Origin: Mycobacterium sp. MFM001
GTDB lineage: Bacteria; Actinomycetota; Actinomycetes; Mycobacteriales; Mycobacteriaceae
Length of the DNA: 37,756 nucleotides
Direction: 5' to 3'
Assembly: GCF_003402475.1 (NCBI RefSeq)
Contig: NZ_BFAB01000022.1
Span: 1-37,756 of the forward strand
Both the position numbers and the translations under genes were made by a program. Under the pieces are notes generated by a model, which did not search any database, had not been told where the DNA came from, and saw only the letters and a program-made list of their open reading frames with translations. Below, one piece after another: positions 7,128 through 15,486 of this stretch. Numbering within the stretch: the first letter of the stretch is position 1; each line of letters starts with the position of its first letter.

Positions 7128-8081
7128 TTAATTCCCAGGGATGGCGACATGCAGCGTAATCGTACCGTCTTCCGGCAGGCCATCCAGCACGTTGGCCAGA
7201 ATCTGGCCGGTGTCAAAGTTCAGCAACGCGCCAGCGATTCCCTTGATGTGTGGCCGGATGGCTTCACCCAACACCTTGAGGTCGCCGCCATTGTTGTCCA
7301 AGAATTTTTGAATTCGGTCAATGAAATCATCAAATTTATACAGTATTCTCGGCGCACCCCAATGGACGATCGACGGCAAAGTGCTCAGGGTTCCTCGAAG
7401 ATGTGGGTTGAAATTGTTGACCTCAGGTGTGAGTTCAGCGAGCTTGGGGCCAAGCCACCCGGCGTTGCGGAGTAGTGTCTGGAAGTTGTCAAGCAGTTCC
7501 TGCCCGTGGCCGTGCAGATCCGCCGCAGTGTTTCGCAGCAGCCTGCTAGTGCGTGACAGGTTGGGTAGCGCTGACTTTGGATCTGGCAGTGCGGTGTCGG
7601 CCTCTCTGACGACGCGCTCGAGCGCGCCGGGGTCAAGTTGGTTGAGGACCCGCACGACGCTTGTCGCCAACTCGGATATCGATGGCGGCTGTATTATCGA
7701 TTTTGCGGCGATGCGCTGGCCGTCACGTAAATTCGGTCCGCTTTGAGTCCGCGGAATCAGGGCAATATAGGATTCACCGAGCGCGGATAAATTCTCAAGG
7801 CGGACGTCACTGTCAACGGGAACGTGGAATTGGTCACGGAGATAGAAGTCGACAGTTGCCCCGTCGACAGAAGAGTCGATATTACTGACCTTGCCGACCG
7901 GCACGCCTCGCAGCAGAACGTTTGATCCGACGACGAGACCATTGACATCAGCTACCTTCATGGAGACATCGGTGCGGTGGGAAGGCGACCCGATCCGGAG
8001 ACCGAGCGAGCCGAAGTAGCCAATTCCAAACGCAATCATTATTGCGAAAGCGATAAAGGACGCCAGGTCTCGTAGCCTCAT
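7128..8081 (-). CDS. mceF: Mce family protein, MceF position
   Basis: 317 residues. One N-terminal transmembrane helix (about 7-25) is followed by the MCE/MlaD domain (about 36-112: MKVADVNGLVVGSNVLLRGVPVGKVSNI ... LSALGESYIALIP) and a long helical region ending in a hydrophobic C-terminus. MCE proteins form a ring and tunnel spanning the periplasm and feed lipids such as fatty acids or sterols to the YrbE permease. The ATG at 8081 overlaps the stop of the preceding gene by 4 bp (ATGA), so translation is coupled. Letters A-F are assigned by order; which numbered mce locus this corresponds to cannot be told from sequence reading alone. Confidence 0.92.
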   Translation of the reverse strand: MRLRDLASFIAFAIMIAFGIGYFGSLGLRIGSPSHRTDVSMKVADVNGLVVGSNVLLRGVPVGKVSNIDSSVDGATVDFYLRDQFHVPVDSDVRLENLSALGESYIALIPRTQSGPNLRDGQRIAAKSIIQPPSISELATSVVRVLNQLDPGALERVVREADTALPDPKSALPNLSRTSRLLRNTAADLHGHGQELLDNFQTLLRNAGWLGPKLAELTPEVNNFNPHLRGTLSTLPSIVHWGAPRILYKFDDFIDRIQKFLDNNGGDLKVLGEAIRPHIKGIAGALLNFDTGQILANVLDGLPEDGTITLHVAIPGN

Positions 8082-9073
8082 GGTGCCGCCCCTATGATTC
8101 GTAGCACCTCTTGGACATTGCCCGAGAGTTCTCGCCCGTCGGGCCCAATTATCGACGTGATGTTCATCGCCGGATATTTATCTTGCGGGAGAAAGTATTC
8201 GTAAAATAGCGGCCGCCACGCGTGCACCTCCGCCTCGAACGCGCGTTTGTCACGCTGCATCGCTCCGAGGGCGTCGGTCAGTGAATTCAGTAGTGGCACC
8301 AGCCAGTATCCGGAATCGTAGACGCTGCCGGCAGAAGAAATAAGCTCAGCGACGGTTGTTGTCAGGGTTGTCTGACGGTTAAAGCCCTCCATCCCTTTCG
8401 GCGAGAACCAGTACTGGAAGTTCGGGATTCGGTTATGCATTACGTCAGCCGTTCCGGACACGCCCTTAAGCCATTCGTCGACCGTGTCCATGTTCTTCGA
8501 TAGGTCAGAAAGGTCGGCGGCCACCCGAGAAGCGATTTGGCGTGCCGTATCTCCCGTCGGCGTCACTCGATTGATGCCGATAATTGTGTTCTGTACGCGT
8601 TGGATGGAGCCGCTCGACACGAAATTCGCCAGATTCGCGATAGTGTCCTCCAGCTGTGGCGGAGAGGTGGTTTGCGCTAGCGGGACTCTGGCCTCCGGAC
8701 CTAATGGGCGAACGGCTGGTTGGTCGGTCTGGGGGCGGTTGAGGGCAACATAGATGTCGCCCAGCACCGTGGCTTGCTGCAGGGCGGCATGGATGTTCGA
8801 CGGCACCAGGACGTTGGAGTCGATACGCGAGGTGACGTCGACGTGACCCGTTGTGACTGCCACTTTGGTGACGACTCCGACTGTCGTGCCGTCCATCACC
8901 ACCTTTGCGTGATCGGCCAGATTAAGCACGTTGTCGAACTCAATGACTATGTTGTATCCATTGCGATAGGCATTACCGGGCTGAGGCAGCGCGTCGACAT
9001 TGATCGATGCACATGATGAAACCGCGACAGCACTTGCGGTGACCACTGCGGCCGACCACATCCGGCAGTTCAT
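8078..9073 (-). CDS. mceE: Mce family lipoprotein, MceE position (LprK-like)
   Basis: 331 residues. The signal sequence ends in a lipobox (VAVSSC, Cys21), so the protein should be acylated and anchored, as is usual for the fifth Mce protein. The MCE domain follows (about 40-118: YNIVIEFDNVLNLADHAKVVMDGTTVGVVTKV, ATVLGDIYVALN), then the helical region (LANFVSSGSIQRVQNTIIGINRV) typical of these tunnels. It overlaps its upstream neighbour by ATGA at 9070-9073 and its downstream neighbour by ATGA at 8078-8081. Confidence 0.92.
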   Translation of the reverse strand: MNCRMWSAAVVTASAVAVSSCASINVDALPQPGNAYRNGYNIVIEFDNVLNLADHAKVVMDGTTVGVVTKVAVTTGHVDVTSRIDSNVLVPSNIHAALQQATVLGDIYVALNRPQTDQPAVRPLGPEARVPLAQTTSPPQLEDTIANLANFVSSGSIQRVQNTIIGINRVTPTGDTARQIASRVAADLSDLSKNMDTVDEWLKGVSGTADVMHNRIPNFQYWFSPKGMEGFNRQTTLTTTVAELISSAGSVYDSGYWLVPLLNSLTDALGAMQRDKRAFEAEVHAWRPLFYEYFLPQDKYPAMNITSIIGPDGRELSGNVQEVLRIIGAAP

Positions 9074-10167
9074 CGCTTCGCCGCCTGATTTAGTACGTAC
9101 TGCAGCAGTGCAACGTCAACCGCGTACGGCTGTCCCTGTACGTTTGCGCAGCTTCCGCGCATCGACGCGTTCATGATGTTGCACAGCGCGACCCCATCCG
9201 GCGTACGGATTCGATACAGGGGCGGCCGGTACCGGATCGGGCTGAAGGGCCGATTGTTGAAATGGTTGGCCAGTGTGTTGACCCACCAGGCAACCGGATT
9301 CAGGAGATTCGAAAGCCGGGGGGCGTGTGCGCTCAGCTTCCTCAGGGAGAACCCCACGGCGTCGAGGGTGAACTGAATCTCCTGCCCGAGGTTTATTTCC
9401 AGATCCGTAACCAGGCTGGTTAGCCAGGCGACCCCTAATACTACCCGTCCTCCATTTAGGAGTGCCACGTCAATGTCCGGGGTGGTCTTCACCGCGTCGT
9501 ACAAGATCTCCTTCAGCGGCCCTCTGATCTCCTTGAGTACTGAAGTCAGGTGAGCCAGGTTCGTGATGATGGAACCGATGTCGTTGATCGCCTGGTCAGG
9601 GCTATCGAGTAGCGCCGAGGACCTGGTCAGCAACTGATTGATGCCGGTTCCGTTATTGTGGATCGCCTGATCGAGCTCACGCACAACATCACCGATATTC
9701 GTCGAGCCGTTGGGGTTGATCGAGTTGATGAAATCGGTCGCCGACCCGATCACTTCGGACAGGCTCTTGGGGGTCGACGACCGAGTGAGTGGAATACATC
9801 CGCCCGCGGGCAGTTGCGGGCCCGATTCATAGTTGCCGACGAGTTCCAGCGACCGGTCGGCGAGGATCGACGTCGACCTGATAATTGCCTTGACATTACG
9901 CGGCAACGGGCGACGCTCAGTCACGACGAAATCGACACGAACGTCGAGTGCACCCGGGGTGATGGTCTTGACTTTGCCGATCTGATAGCCCATCTGGGTG
10001 ACCGGGTTGCCGGCATACAGCCCAATGCTGTCGGGCATGATCGCGCAGTATTCGGCGCGCTGACTCCCGGGTCGCGCCATGCACGAACAGCCGGCGGCGA
10101 CCACCGCCGCGGCCGTCACGCCGATCACGGCGGCCCGGCAAAGGCTGCGTGAACCTGACGCGGCCAC
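9070..10167 (-). CDS. mceD: Mce family protein, MceD position, with a lipobox-like cysteine
   Basis: 365 residues from a GTG at 10167, which forms TAGTG with the preceding stop and has GGGGAG nine bases upstream; a GTG at 10173 is an alternative. The hydrophobic N-terminus ends VVAAGCSC, a passable lipobox (Cys27), which is unexpected in addition to the next protein's clear one. The MCE domain runs about 40-120 (CAIMPDSIGLYAGNPVTQMGYQIGKVKTI ... SLELVGNYESGPQLP). A long helical region and a Cys-containing tail (CNIMNASMRGSCANVQGQPY) follow. It is part of the Mce hexameric lipid channel. Confidence 0.9.
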   Translation of the reverse strand: MAASGSRSLCRAAVIGVTAAAVVAAGCSCMARPGSQRAEYCAIMPDSIGLYAGNPVTQMGYQIGKVKTITPGALDVRVDFVVTERRPLPRNVKAIIRSTSILADRSLELVGNYESGPQLPAGGCIPLTRSSTPKSLSEVIGSATDFINSINPNGSTNIGDVVRELDQAIHNNGTGINQLLTRSSALLDSPDQAINDIGSIITNLAHLTSVLKEIRGPLKEILYDAVKTTPDIDVALLNGGRVVLGVAWLTSLVTDLEINLGQEIQFTLDAVGFSLRKLSAHAPRLSNLLNPVAWWVNTLANHFNNRPFSPIRYRPPLYRIRTPDGVALCNIMNASMRGSCANVQGQPYAVDVALLQYVLNQAAKR

Positions 10168-11126
10168 TAGCACGGACTCCCCGGTACCGGCATGCACAGG
10201 TCGGTCGCCAATAGCTCTGGCGGCGCGTTGTACGCATCCAGGACCCGTTCGATTTTTCTTCGCAGCAGGCGCAGCGCCCGCCCTGTCACACCATTGCGCT
10301 CCGCCCAATATCGCGCTTTTTCTTGCCAATGGCGAATCTTTTCGAGAAAATCGTCGCGATGATTCTCGTAAAAGACACCCACCGGTGTGATCGCGTCAAA
10401 GACTTCACCCAGGTACCCTAGCGCATCACGAAATCCCTCGCTGTAGATAAAAAGCACCTGTTCCAGAATCGAGCTCTTGCGGACGACTTCTTTGAGCTCG
10501 TCACCGAAATCGCTTAGGGTCTTGATGTACTCATCGGATAGATTGAGGATGGCAGACACTTGTCCGCGTTGCTTCTCAATGGTTGACATGAGACTGTTGC
10601 CCGCATCGATTATCGCGGACAGCGACTCGACGTTGGTGCCACTCAGCCCCTTCTGCACTTGGTCCAGCGACTGATTGATCGGCGTCGGGTTAACTTTTTC
10701 GGTGATTTTGGTCGCATCGGCGAGGGTACGCATAAGGTTATAGGGCATAGTCACGCGTTGCACCGGAATAGGTTTGGCGCCCAAGGGGGTGTCACCCAGT
10801 GACACGATGTTCACGTAGTAACCCCCGACCACGGTGAGCATCTGCACTTGAATCTGCGATTGATCTCCGACGAATGCGTTGTCTTCGACTTGTGTTCTTA
10901 CCCGCACCTGGTTGCTTTCCAACGCAAGGTCTTTCACCTTGCCGACGGTGATACCCGCGATTCGTACCTGGTCTCCGGGGCGGACCGAGGCGGCATCCTC
11001 AGTGTAAAAGGTGACGATTTTCTGCGCCGGAGGGCTGATATACAGCGCGGCCGCCACCAGCGCCAAAACGGTCGCGAGGGCAAGCGCCCCAACACCCCAC
11101 AAAATCGGATTCCGCAGCACTTTCAT
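10167..11126 (-). CDS. mceC: Mce family protein, MceC position
   Basis: 319 residues from the ATG at 11126, which overlaps the stop of mceB (ATGA); the open frame extends upstream, but that part lies inside mceB. A transmembrane helix (about 9-30) precedes the MCE domain (about 35-112: IVTFYTEDAASVRPGDQVRIAGITVGKVKDL, MLTVVGGYYVNIVSLG). The rest is mostly helical (DQVQKGLSGTNVESLSAIIDAGNSL; FGDELKEVVRKSSILEQVLF), as expected for the periplasmic barrel. A basic stretch (RALRLLRRKIERVLDAY) and a terminal Cys pair (LCMPVPGSPC) close the protein. Confidence 0.9.
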   Translation of the reverse strand: MKVLRNPILWGVGALALATVLALVAAALYISPPAQKIVTFYTEDAASVRPGDQVRIAGITVGKVKDLALESNQVRVRTQVEDNAFVGDQSQIQVQMLTVVGGYYVNIVSLGDTPLGAKPIPVQRVTMPYNLMRTLADATKITEKVNPTPINQSLDQVQKGLSGTNVESLSAIIDAGNSLMSTIEKQRGQVSAILNLSDEYIKTLSDFGDELKEVVRKSSILEQVLFIYSEGFRDALGYLGEVFDAITPVGVFYENHRDDFLEKIRHWQEKARYWAERNGVTGRALRLLRRKIERVLDAYNAPPELLATDLCMPVPGSPC

Positions 11127-12184
11127 CGATTGCACAAGACCACCTTTTGCCCATTCACCAGGATATCCATTGGCGCTGGTAGCTCGAAGCGACCCTTGGA
11201 GCACGGCAGCGGAGCCCCGGCTGCCGGCGGTTCGGGGATATTTTCCCACACGACCGGAACCAGTTTGAACGCATCGGTATAGTCGTCGACATTGGTAAAC
11301 GCACGATCCAGCGCCGCATCTATGTCGCTGGGAATTTCAGGAGCAGCCTCGGGCCCAAGCCGCCAACGAATAGTACTGTCAGGAATGGTTGGAAACCCCA
11401 CGTTAGCCAACAATTGAAGAGCGGCACCCGTGAAACCGGGACCGTAGAGGTGAGATTTCCGGAATTCTTCTTGCGCTTTTTCTAGGAGATCATCCAGCAT
11501 TCGTAGGTTAATCCAATCCACTATCTGGGTCACGTCTTTTGAATCCCCACCGATGGACTTCGCGACTTCTGACAGATTGTGCATCAAAGTTGCCACGACT
11601 TGCTGGCGGTCCGACACGAACCTTGTGAGCTTGCGGATGCTGTCCAGCATCGGCGCCAAGCCGCCGCCATCGCCGGACAGGTATGAAACTGCATTTGCTG
11701 TGAAGGTGTTTATCTCCTCGGGACTCAGCGTCGCGATCACAGGTTGCAGCCCGTTGAATAATGCCGTGATGTCAAATGACGGTCGCGTCATCGCAGTGGG
11801 CACATGAGTCACGAGATCGGCGGTCGAATAGCCCTCTGCCGGGTTGATGACGTCCACATACCGCACGCCGGTAAGAGCCTGGTACTTGACGGCAAGCCGA
11901 GTGGCAGACACCACACCATATCTTTCGTCGAGCGTAAACCCGACCTCGCCAATACTTTGGCCACCCCGGCGCTTGAGCTGCACGAGGTGAACGTTTCCAA
12001 CACGAACTCCCCGAACACGCACGTCGGCGTTCAAATGCAATCCGGATACGTCGGTGAACTCCGCGGTGTAGAAGCGCTTATGGGCAGCCACGGGGTGCTG
12101 AATGGCGTTTGCAATCAGGATGAACAGGATGATCGCGACGACCGCACTTATCCCGAGCCGCCACAACGCTGCTGCAGGCTTCAT
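11123..12184 (-). CDS. mceB: Mce family protein, MceB position
   Basis: 353 residues. A transmembrane helix at about 10-28 (ISAVVAIILFILIANAI) is followed by the MCE domain (about 38-118: FYTAEFTDVSGLHLNADVRVRGVRVGNVHLV ... LTGVRYVDVINP). Then comes the helical tunnel region (LSPEEINTFTANAVSYLSGDGGGLAPMLDSIRKLTRFVSDRQQVVATL) and a Cys-containing end (PLPCSKGRFELPAPMD ... VVLCNR). It starts one base inside the mceA stop (TGATG) and ends overlapping mceC by 4 bp. Confidence 0.92.
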   Translation of the reverse strand: MKPAAALWRLGISAVVAIILFILIANAIQHPVAAHKRFYTAEFTDVSGLHLNADVRVRGVRVGNVHLVQLKRRGGQSIGEVGFTLDERYGVVSATRLAVKYQALTGVRYVDVINPAEGYSTADLVTHVPTAMTRPSFDITALFNGLQPVIATLSPEEINTFTANAVSYLSGDGGGLAPMLDSIRKLTRFVSDRQQVVATLMHNLSEVAKSIGGDSKDVTQIVDWINLRMLDDLLEKAQEEFRKSHLYGPGFTGAALQLLANVGFPTIPDSTIRWRLGPEAAPEIPSDIDAALDRAFTNVDDYTDAFKLVPVVWENIPEPPAAGAPLPCSKGRFELPAPMDILVNGQKVVLCNR

Positions 12185-13227
12185 CAGGGGCCCCCCATCG
12201 CACTAAGCGGACCTGCCACGCCGGGAAGGCTGTCAAGGACGATCCGGACTCGAAGAGCACGTTGTTCAGGGGTGCCGGCGTACATCTTCTCAAATCGGGA
12301 ACGCAGTTCCGCCAGCATTTTTGCGAAGCCTTCCGGCCTGATCAATGGCGGCACCACATCAGTCAGCGCGTTGACTGAGTCAACCACGGAAATCAGATCG
12401 CCGAGGTGTGACGCCTCCAGCTTGCCCACAAGACCCAAGACCTTTGTGGTAGCCACCTTCTGGGTTGGCAGGAATTTTTGTTCCCATTCTTCGGCGGTGA
12501 CGTCCGCACTCCCGATATGCCACAGAGTATCATCGTTGTTTAGGAGAGCATCCGCAAGACCCACCAGCGCATCGAAAGTCGACGGAAATGCGACACTTAG
12601 TCCCGTCGTGTTGGTTAAGAGTCGCTCGGTACTCACCGTTTGCACGCGGGCGACGGCATTACCCGCGATCAATACCGTTTCGATCAGCGGATCGAGCGCG
12701 TCTGTATAGCGAGTGGCCTTATCGATCACCTGAATGAGCTGTGGGGTCAACACGCCAGTGGACTCCTCACCAAGACGAGACAGCAACGCCTGGAGAGTGA
12801 AATTTCCCTTCGGCACCGTGTTTATCTGCGTCCCGTCGCGGAGCGGTTGGCCACCGGTACCCGCGATTAGATTAATACCGGTGACACCGAAATAGTTGAC
12901 GGGCCGAAAATCGATATTCATCGTCGCAGTAAGTCCCGCGACCGGCTTTTTCTGCAGGTCAGCATTGAGCCGAACGCCGCCGCTGGGCAAACTGGAGACG
13001 GCCGTGACTTCTCCGACCGTAACCCCGTGCATGACCACCGGCGTTCCTTTGGCGACTCCCTGCCCGACATACGGTGTGTCAATCACTACCGAAATTAGGC
13101 CAGCCGCACGGCCAGCGAATGGATGGGAAACGATTAACAGCCCGACGAGGACACCACATAGCACCACCGCCGTCCCGACGATGGTCAACGTCCGCCTCTC
13201 AGCTTCCGCCGAACCGTGTATTAGCAC
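12184..13227 (-). CDS. mceA: Mce family protein, MceA position
   Basis: 347 residues from the GTG at 13227, chosen because it lies 11 bp after the yrbEB stop; the longer open frame would run far into yrbEB. A basic stretch and a transmembrane helix (about 14-34, TIVGTAVVLCGVLVGLLIV) precede the MCE domain (about 43-125: LISVVIDTPYVGQGVAKGTPVVMHGVTVGEVTAV, NYFGVTGINLIAG). The helical region then begins (TLQALLSRLGEESTGVLTPQLIQVIDKATRYTDALDPLIETVL). It is the first substrate-binding subunit of the importer. Its stop shares one base with the mceB start. Confidence 0.9.
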   Translation of the reverse strand: MLIHGSAEAERRTLTIVGTAVVLCGVLVGLLIVSHPFAGRAAGLISVVIDTPYVGQGVAKGTPVVMHGVTVGEVTAVSSLPSGGVRLNADLQKKPVAGLTATMNIDFRPVNYFGVTGINLIAGTGGQPLRDGTQINTVPKGNFTLQALLSRLGEESTGVLTPQLIQVIDKATRYTDALDPLIETVLIAGNAVARVQTVSTERLLTNTTGLSVAFPSTFDALVGLADALLNNDDTLWHIGSADVTAEEWEQKFLPTQKVATTKVLGLVGKLEASHLGDLISVVDSVNALTDVVPPLIRPEGFAKMLAELRSRFEKMYAGTPEQRALRVRIVLDSLPGVAGPLSAMGGP

Positions 13228-13238
13228 GCCCGCACACC

Positions 13239-14108
13239 CTAACCTTTGAACACGAACTGGGGTTGGAGGCCCCACAGCGCCACGGTAGTTGTAAAATCCA
13301 GCACCATGATCGCGACCAGACTTGCCCGCACGGCGCGCCCCGACGCCTGACCTACACCCACCGGGCCACCCGTGGCGACATACCCGTAATAGCAATGGAT
13401 CAACGTCACCGCTGTACAGTAAACCGCTAATTTTATTACAGAATAGCCAAGATCCCTTGGTGTAAGGAATTCAACGAAGTAGTGATTATATGTGCCGCCG
13501 GGTTGACCGTGAAATACCCGGATGACTGTGTCCATTGTAAAGAATGTCGCTACTAATGTCACGAGGTACCCCGGGACCACAGACATTAACCCACCGACCA
13601 GGCGAGTACCAACCACGAACGGAATCGGCCTAAGTCCCATTGCCTCGAGGGCGTCGATCTCATCGGAGATGCGCATGGCGCCGATCTCGGCGGTCATCCG
13701 GGCCCCCGTCTGTGCGGCGAACGCGATACCTCCGACCAGCGGCCCGATCACTCGAACCGCTCCTACCCCGGCGATAATCCCGGATACGGCACCGAACCCG
13801 ATAATATTCAAGACGGCAAAGGCCTCAATGGCCAACGAGGCGCCCACGACCACACCGAGAATCAGCAATACGCTTATCACCCCGCCGTCAACGATGAGCG
13901 AGCCTCGGCCCCAAGCCAAGCTGTTCATTTGCTGCAACGTTTGCCGCCGATATTTACGAACCGTTAGCGGCAGCGACAAGATCGTTTGAGCAATGAATAC
14001 CACCCACTGCCCGGTTGCACGGAACACCTCGGAGATCGCCCAAGCGAACGGTGTCATCAACCTTGTGCTGAAATCCTTCGAGGGTACGGCGGTACCACTG
14101 GAAGCCAC
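13239..14108 (-). CDS. yrbEB: YrbE/MlaE-type permease, second subunit
   Basis: 289 residues from a GTG that forms TAGTG with the yrbEA stop. It is a polytopic membrane protein with about five hydrophobic segments (near 72-92, 98-131, 165-190, 225-245 and 265-282). It carries the MlaE-family signature (about 137-170: ARMTAEIGAMRISDEIDALEAMGLRPIPFVVGTRL), whose acidic loop contacts the ATPase. With YrbEA it makes the inner-membrane permease of the Mce importer. The ATPase (MceG/Mkl) is not in the window; in mycobacteria it is encoded elsewhere and shared. Confidence 0.93.
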   Translation of the reverse strand: MASSGTAVPSKDFSTRLMTPFAWAISEVFRATGQWVVFIAQTILSLPLTVRKYRRQTLQQMNSLAWGRGSLIVDGGVISVLLILGVVVGASLAIEAFAVLNIIGFGAVSGIIAGVGAVRVIGPLVGGIAFAAQTGARMTAEIGAMRISDEIDALEAMGLRPIPFVVGTRLVGGLMSVVPGYLVTLVATFFTMDTVIRVFHGQPGGTYNHYFVEFLTPRDLGYSVIKLAVYCTAVTLIHCYYGYVATGGPVGVGQASGRAVRASLVAIMVLDFTTTVALWGLQPQFVFKG

Positions 14109-15112
14109 TACGCCACCTCCATCGGAAAGAACATCGTCTGCAACTGCGTTATCGCGAGGTTCGCGAAAACAATGCCGACGACATTGAGCACTACCGATGA
14201 ATTCACGGCATCAGCGACACCGCGCGGACCACCCTTTGCCTCCATTCCACGAAGCGATGAAACTATCGCCACAATCGCCGCAAACACGATGGTCTTGCCG
14301 ATAGCGAACCATACGTCCACCACCTTCGCGAATGTTCCAAAAGATTGCCAGAAACTTCCAGTGGACATGTCGCTGACTGACACCGCCAATATGAATGCGG
14401 CCCCAGTTCCCGCCGTGACGATGAATATGCAAAGAACGGGCGATAATATTAATAGTGCCAAAAAACGCGGCACGACCAAACGGCGAACCGGGTCTACGCC
14501 TATTACCCGCATCGCGTCGAGCTCCTCACGGATCGCGCGCGCTCCGAAGTCGGAAGCAATGGCCGACGCCGCCGCGCCACCCATCAACAGCCCCGCGGTG
14601 ATCGGCGCTCCCTGCCGAACCACACCGACCCCACTCGCCGCACCGAGCAGAGAGGTTGCCCCCAATTGATTGACGAATCCCGACGACACAACCGTTACCA
14701 TTGCGCCGAACGGAACGGCCATCAGCAGAGCTGGCACTACTGTGACTTTGAGCAATGTCCATGCCTGCACGAGGAGCTCGCCGACTGGGAGGCTCAACGA
14801 AATCGCGTCAATCACCGTATAGCGCAACACGGCTGCGAAGAGCTGCACACCGCGACCGGTCGTAGACGCACTGCGCACAGGGATTTTAGCGACGTATGAT
14901 AGCGTTCTTGTTACCCTAACCGCCGCCCCTAGCAGTCTTGCCGGTCGATACTTGGCATCGGCTGACACCGGCGGCCGCGTGAAGCCAGTGCCAAGCGCAT
15001 CCTCAATTAGCGGCAAAGGTCCCTCGCTGGTCCCTCGCTCTCCGCTGCTAGCGACGACCCGTGTCGCCTTGACTCCGTTGGGTGGCCACAGGGTCAGTCG
15101 GTCGAGTGGCAT
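14108..15112 (-). CDS. yrbEA: YrbE/MlaE-type permease, first subunit, with long N-terminus
   Basis: 334 residues, longer than the roughly 255-265 usual for this subunit. The MlaE core starts near residue 85 (GVQLFAAVLRYTVIDAI). The conserved acidic signature is at about 191-217 (ARAIREELDAMRVIGVDPVRRLVVPRF), with hydrophobic segments before and after it. The first 80 or so residues are polar, without a known domain. The ATG at 15112 has AAGAGAAC upstream, but an internal start cannot be excluded. It is the first gene of the operon, divergent from the TetR gene at 15487. Confidence 0.9.
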   Translation of the reverse strand: MPLDRLTLWPPNGVKATRVVASSGERGTSEGPLPLIEDALGTGFTRPPVSADAKYRPARLLGAAVRVTRTLSYVAKIPVRSASTTGRGVQLFAAVLRYTVIDAISLSLPVGELLVQAWTLLKVTVVPALLMAVPFGAMVTVVSSGFVNQLGATSLLGAASGVGVVRQGAPITAGLLMGGAAASAIASDFGARAIREELDAMRVIGVDPVRRLVVPRFLALLILSPVLCIFIVTAGTGAAFILAVSVSDMSTGSFWQSFGTFAKVVDVWFAIGKTIVFAAIVAIVSSLRGMEAKGGPRGVADAVNSSVVLNVVGIVFANLAITQLQTMFFPMEVA

Positions 15113-15434
15113 CTGTTTGTTCTCTTGGGCTCACGGCGCGAGTCCCTGCAGTGTCCCGGTATTCCGCAGCTCGCGCGGCTGAAGAATATGGCACGGAACA
15201 GGTGTGGTGGAAGCACTCGTTTCTTAGCCAGTCGGTGGGAGACGTTGAGCTGGGCCATGAGTTCGTGGCGGCGAGATCTTGGTCGTCTCATTCGAGTTGC
15301 AGCCGTAGCTCGACGTATGAGGCGTAACCCAGCATCTGCCATCACCTGATGTCTCCCCATGTCTGGCCCCATATGCCCACATCCTGCCCGGAACGTCGCA
15401 CAAGACCGTCTATTTATCGCCCGTTCTCCAGTCT
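15113..15434. promoter_or_regulatory. Intergenic region expected to hold the mce operon promoter
   Basis: This stretch separates yrbEA (minus) from the TetR gene (plus) and must contain the start of the mce transcript. On the minus strand a TATTCT sequence lies about 80 bp before the yrbEA start and could be a -10 element, but no convincing -35 was found. Open frames here look like shadows. Confidence 0.4.
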
Positions 15435-15456
15435 ATGTCAAGAGTCGACTCGACAT
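15435..15456. promoter_or_regulatory. Palindromic operator candidate upstream of the TetR gene
   Basis: ATGTC (15435-15439) and GACAT (15452-15456) are inverted arms enclosing the perfect 10-bp palindrome GAGTCGACTC (15442-15451). The site overlaps the proposed -35 element of the TetR gene and lies between the two divergent transcription units, the classic place for a TetR operator. Confidence 0.5.
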
Positions 15457-15479
15457 TCCGTTAGTGACGGTGTTATCAT
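15450..15479 (+). promoter_or_regulatory. Predicted promoter of the TetR gene, probably leaderless
   Basis: TCGACA (15450-15455) and TATCAT (15474-15479) are spaced 18 bp. A transcript from this -10 would start at about 15486-15487, which is the ATG itself. No Shine-Dalgarno sequence precedes the ATG, in keeping with leaderless mRNA, which is common in mycobacteria. Confidence 0.5.
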
Positions 15480-15486
15480 CCGAGAC

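Noticed and set aside
7128..15112. Assigning the operon to a numbered mce locus (mce1-mce8)
   Set aside because: Needs tree-based comparison; order and domains alone only support A-F positions.
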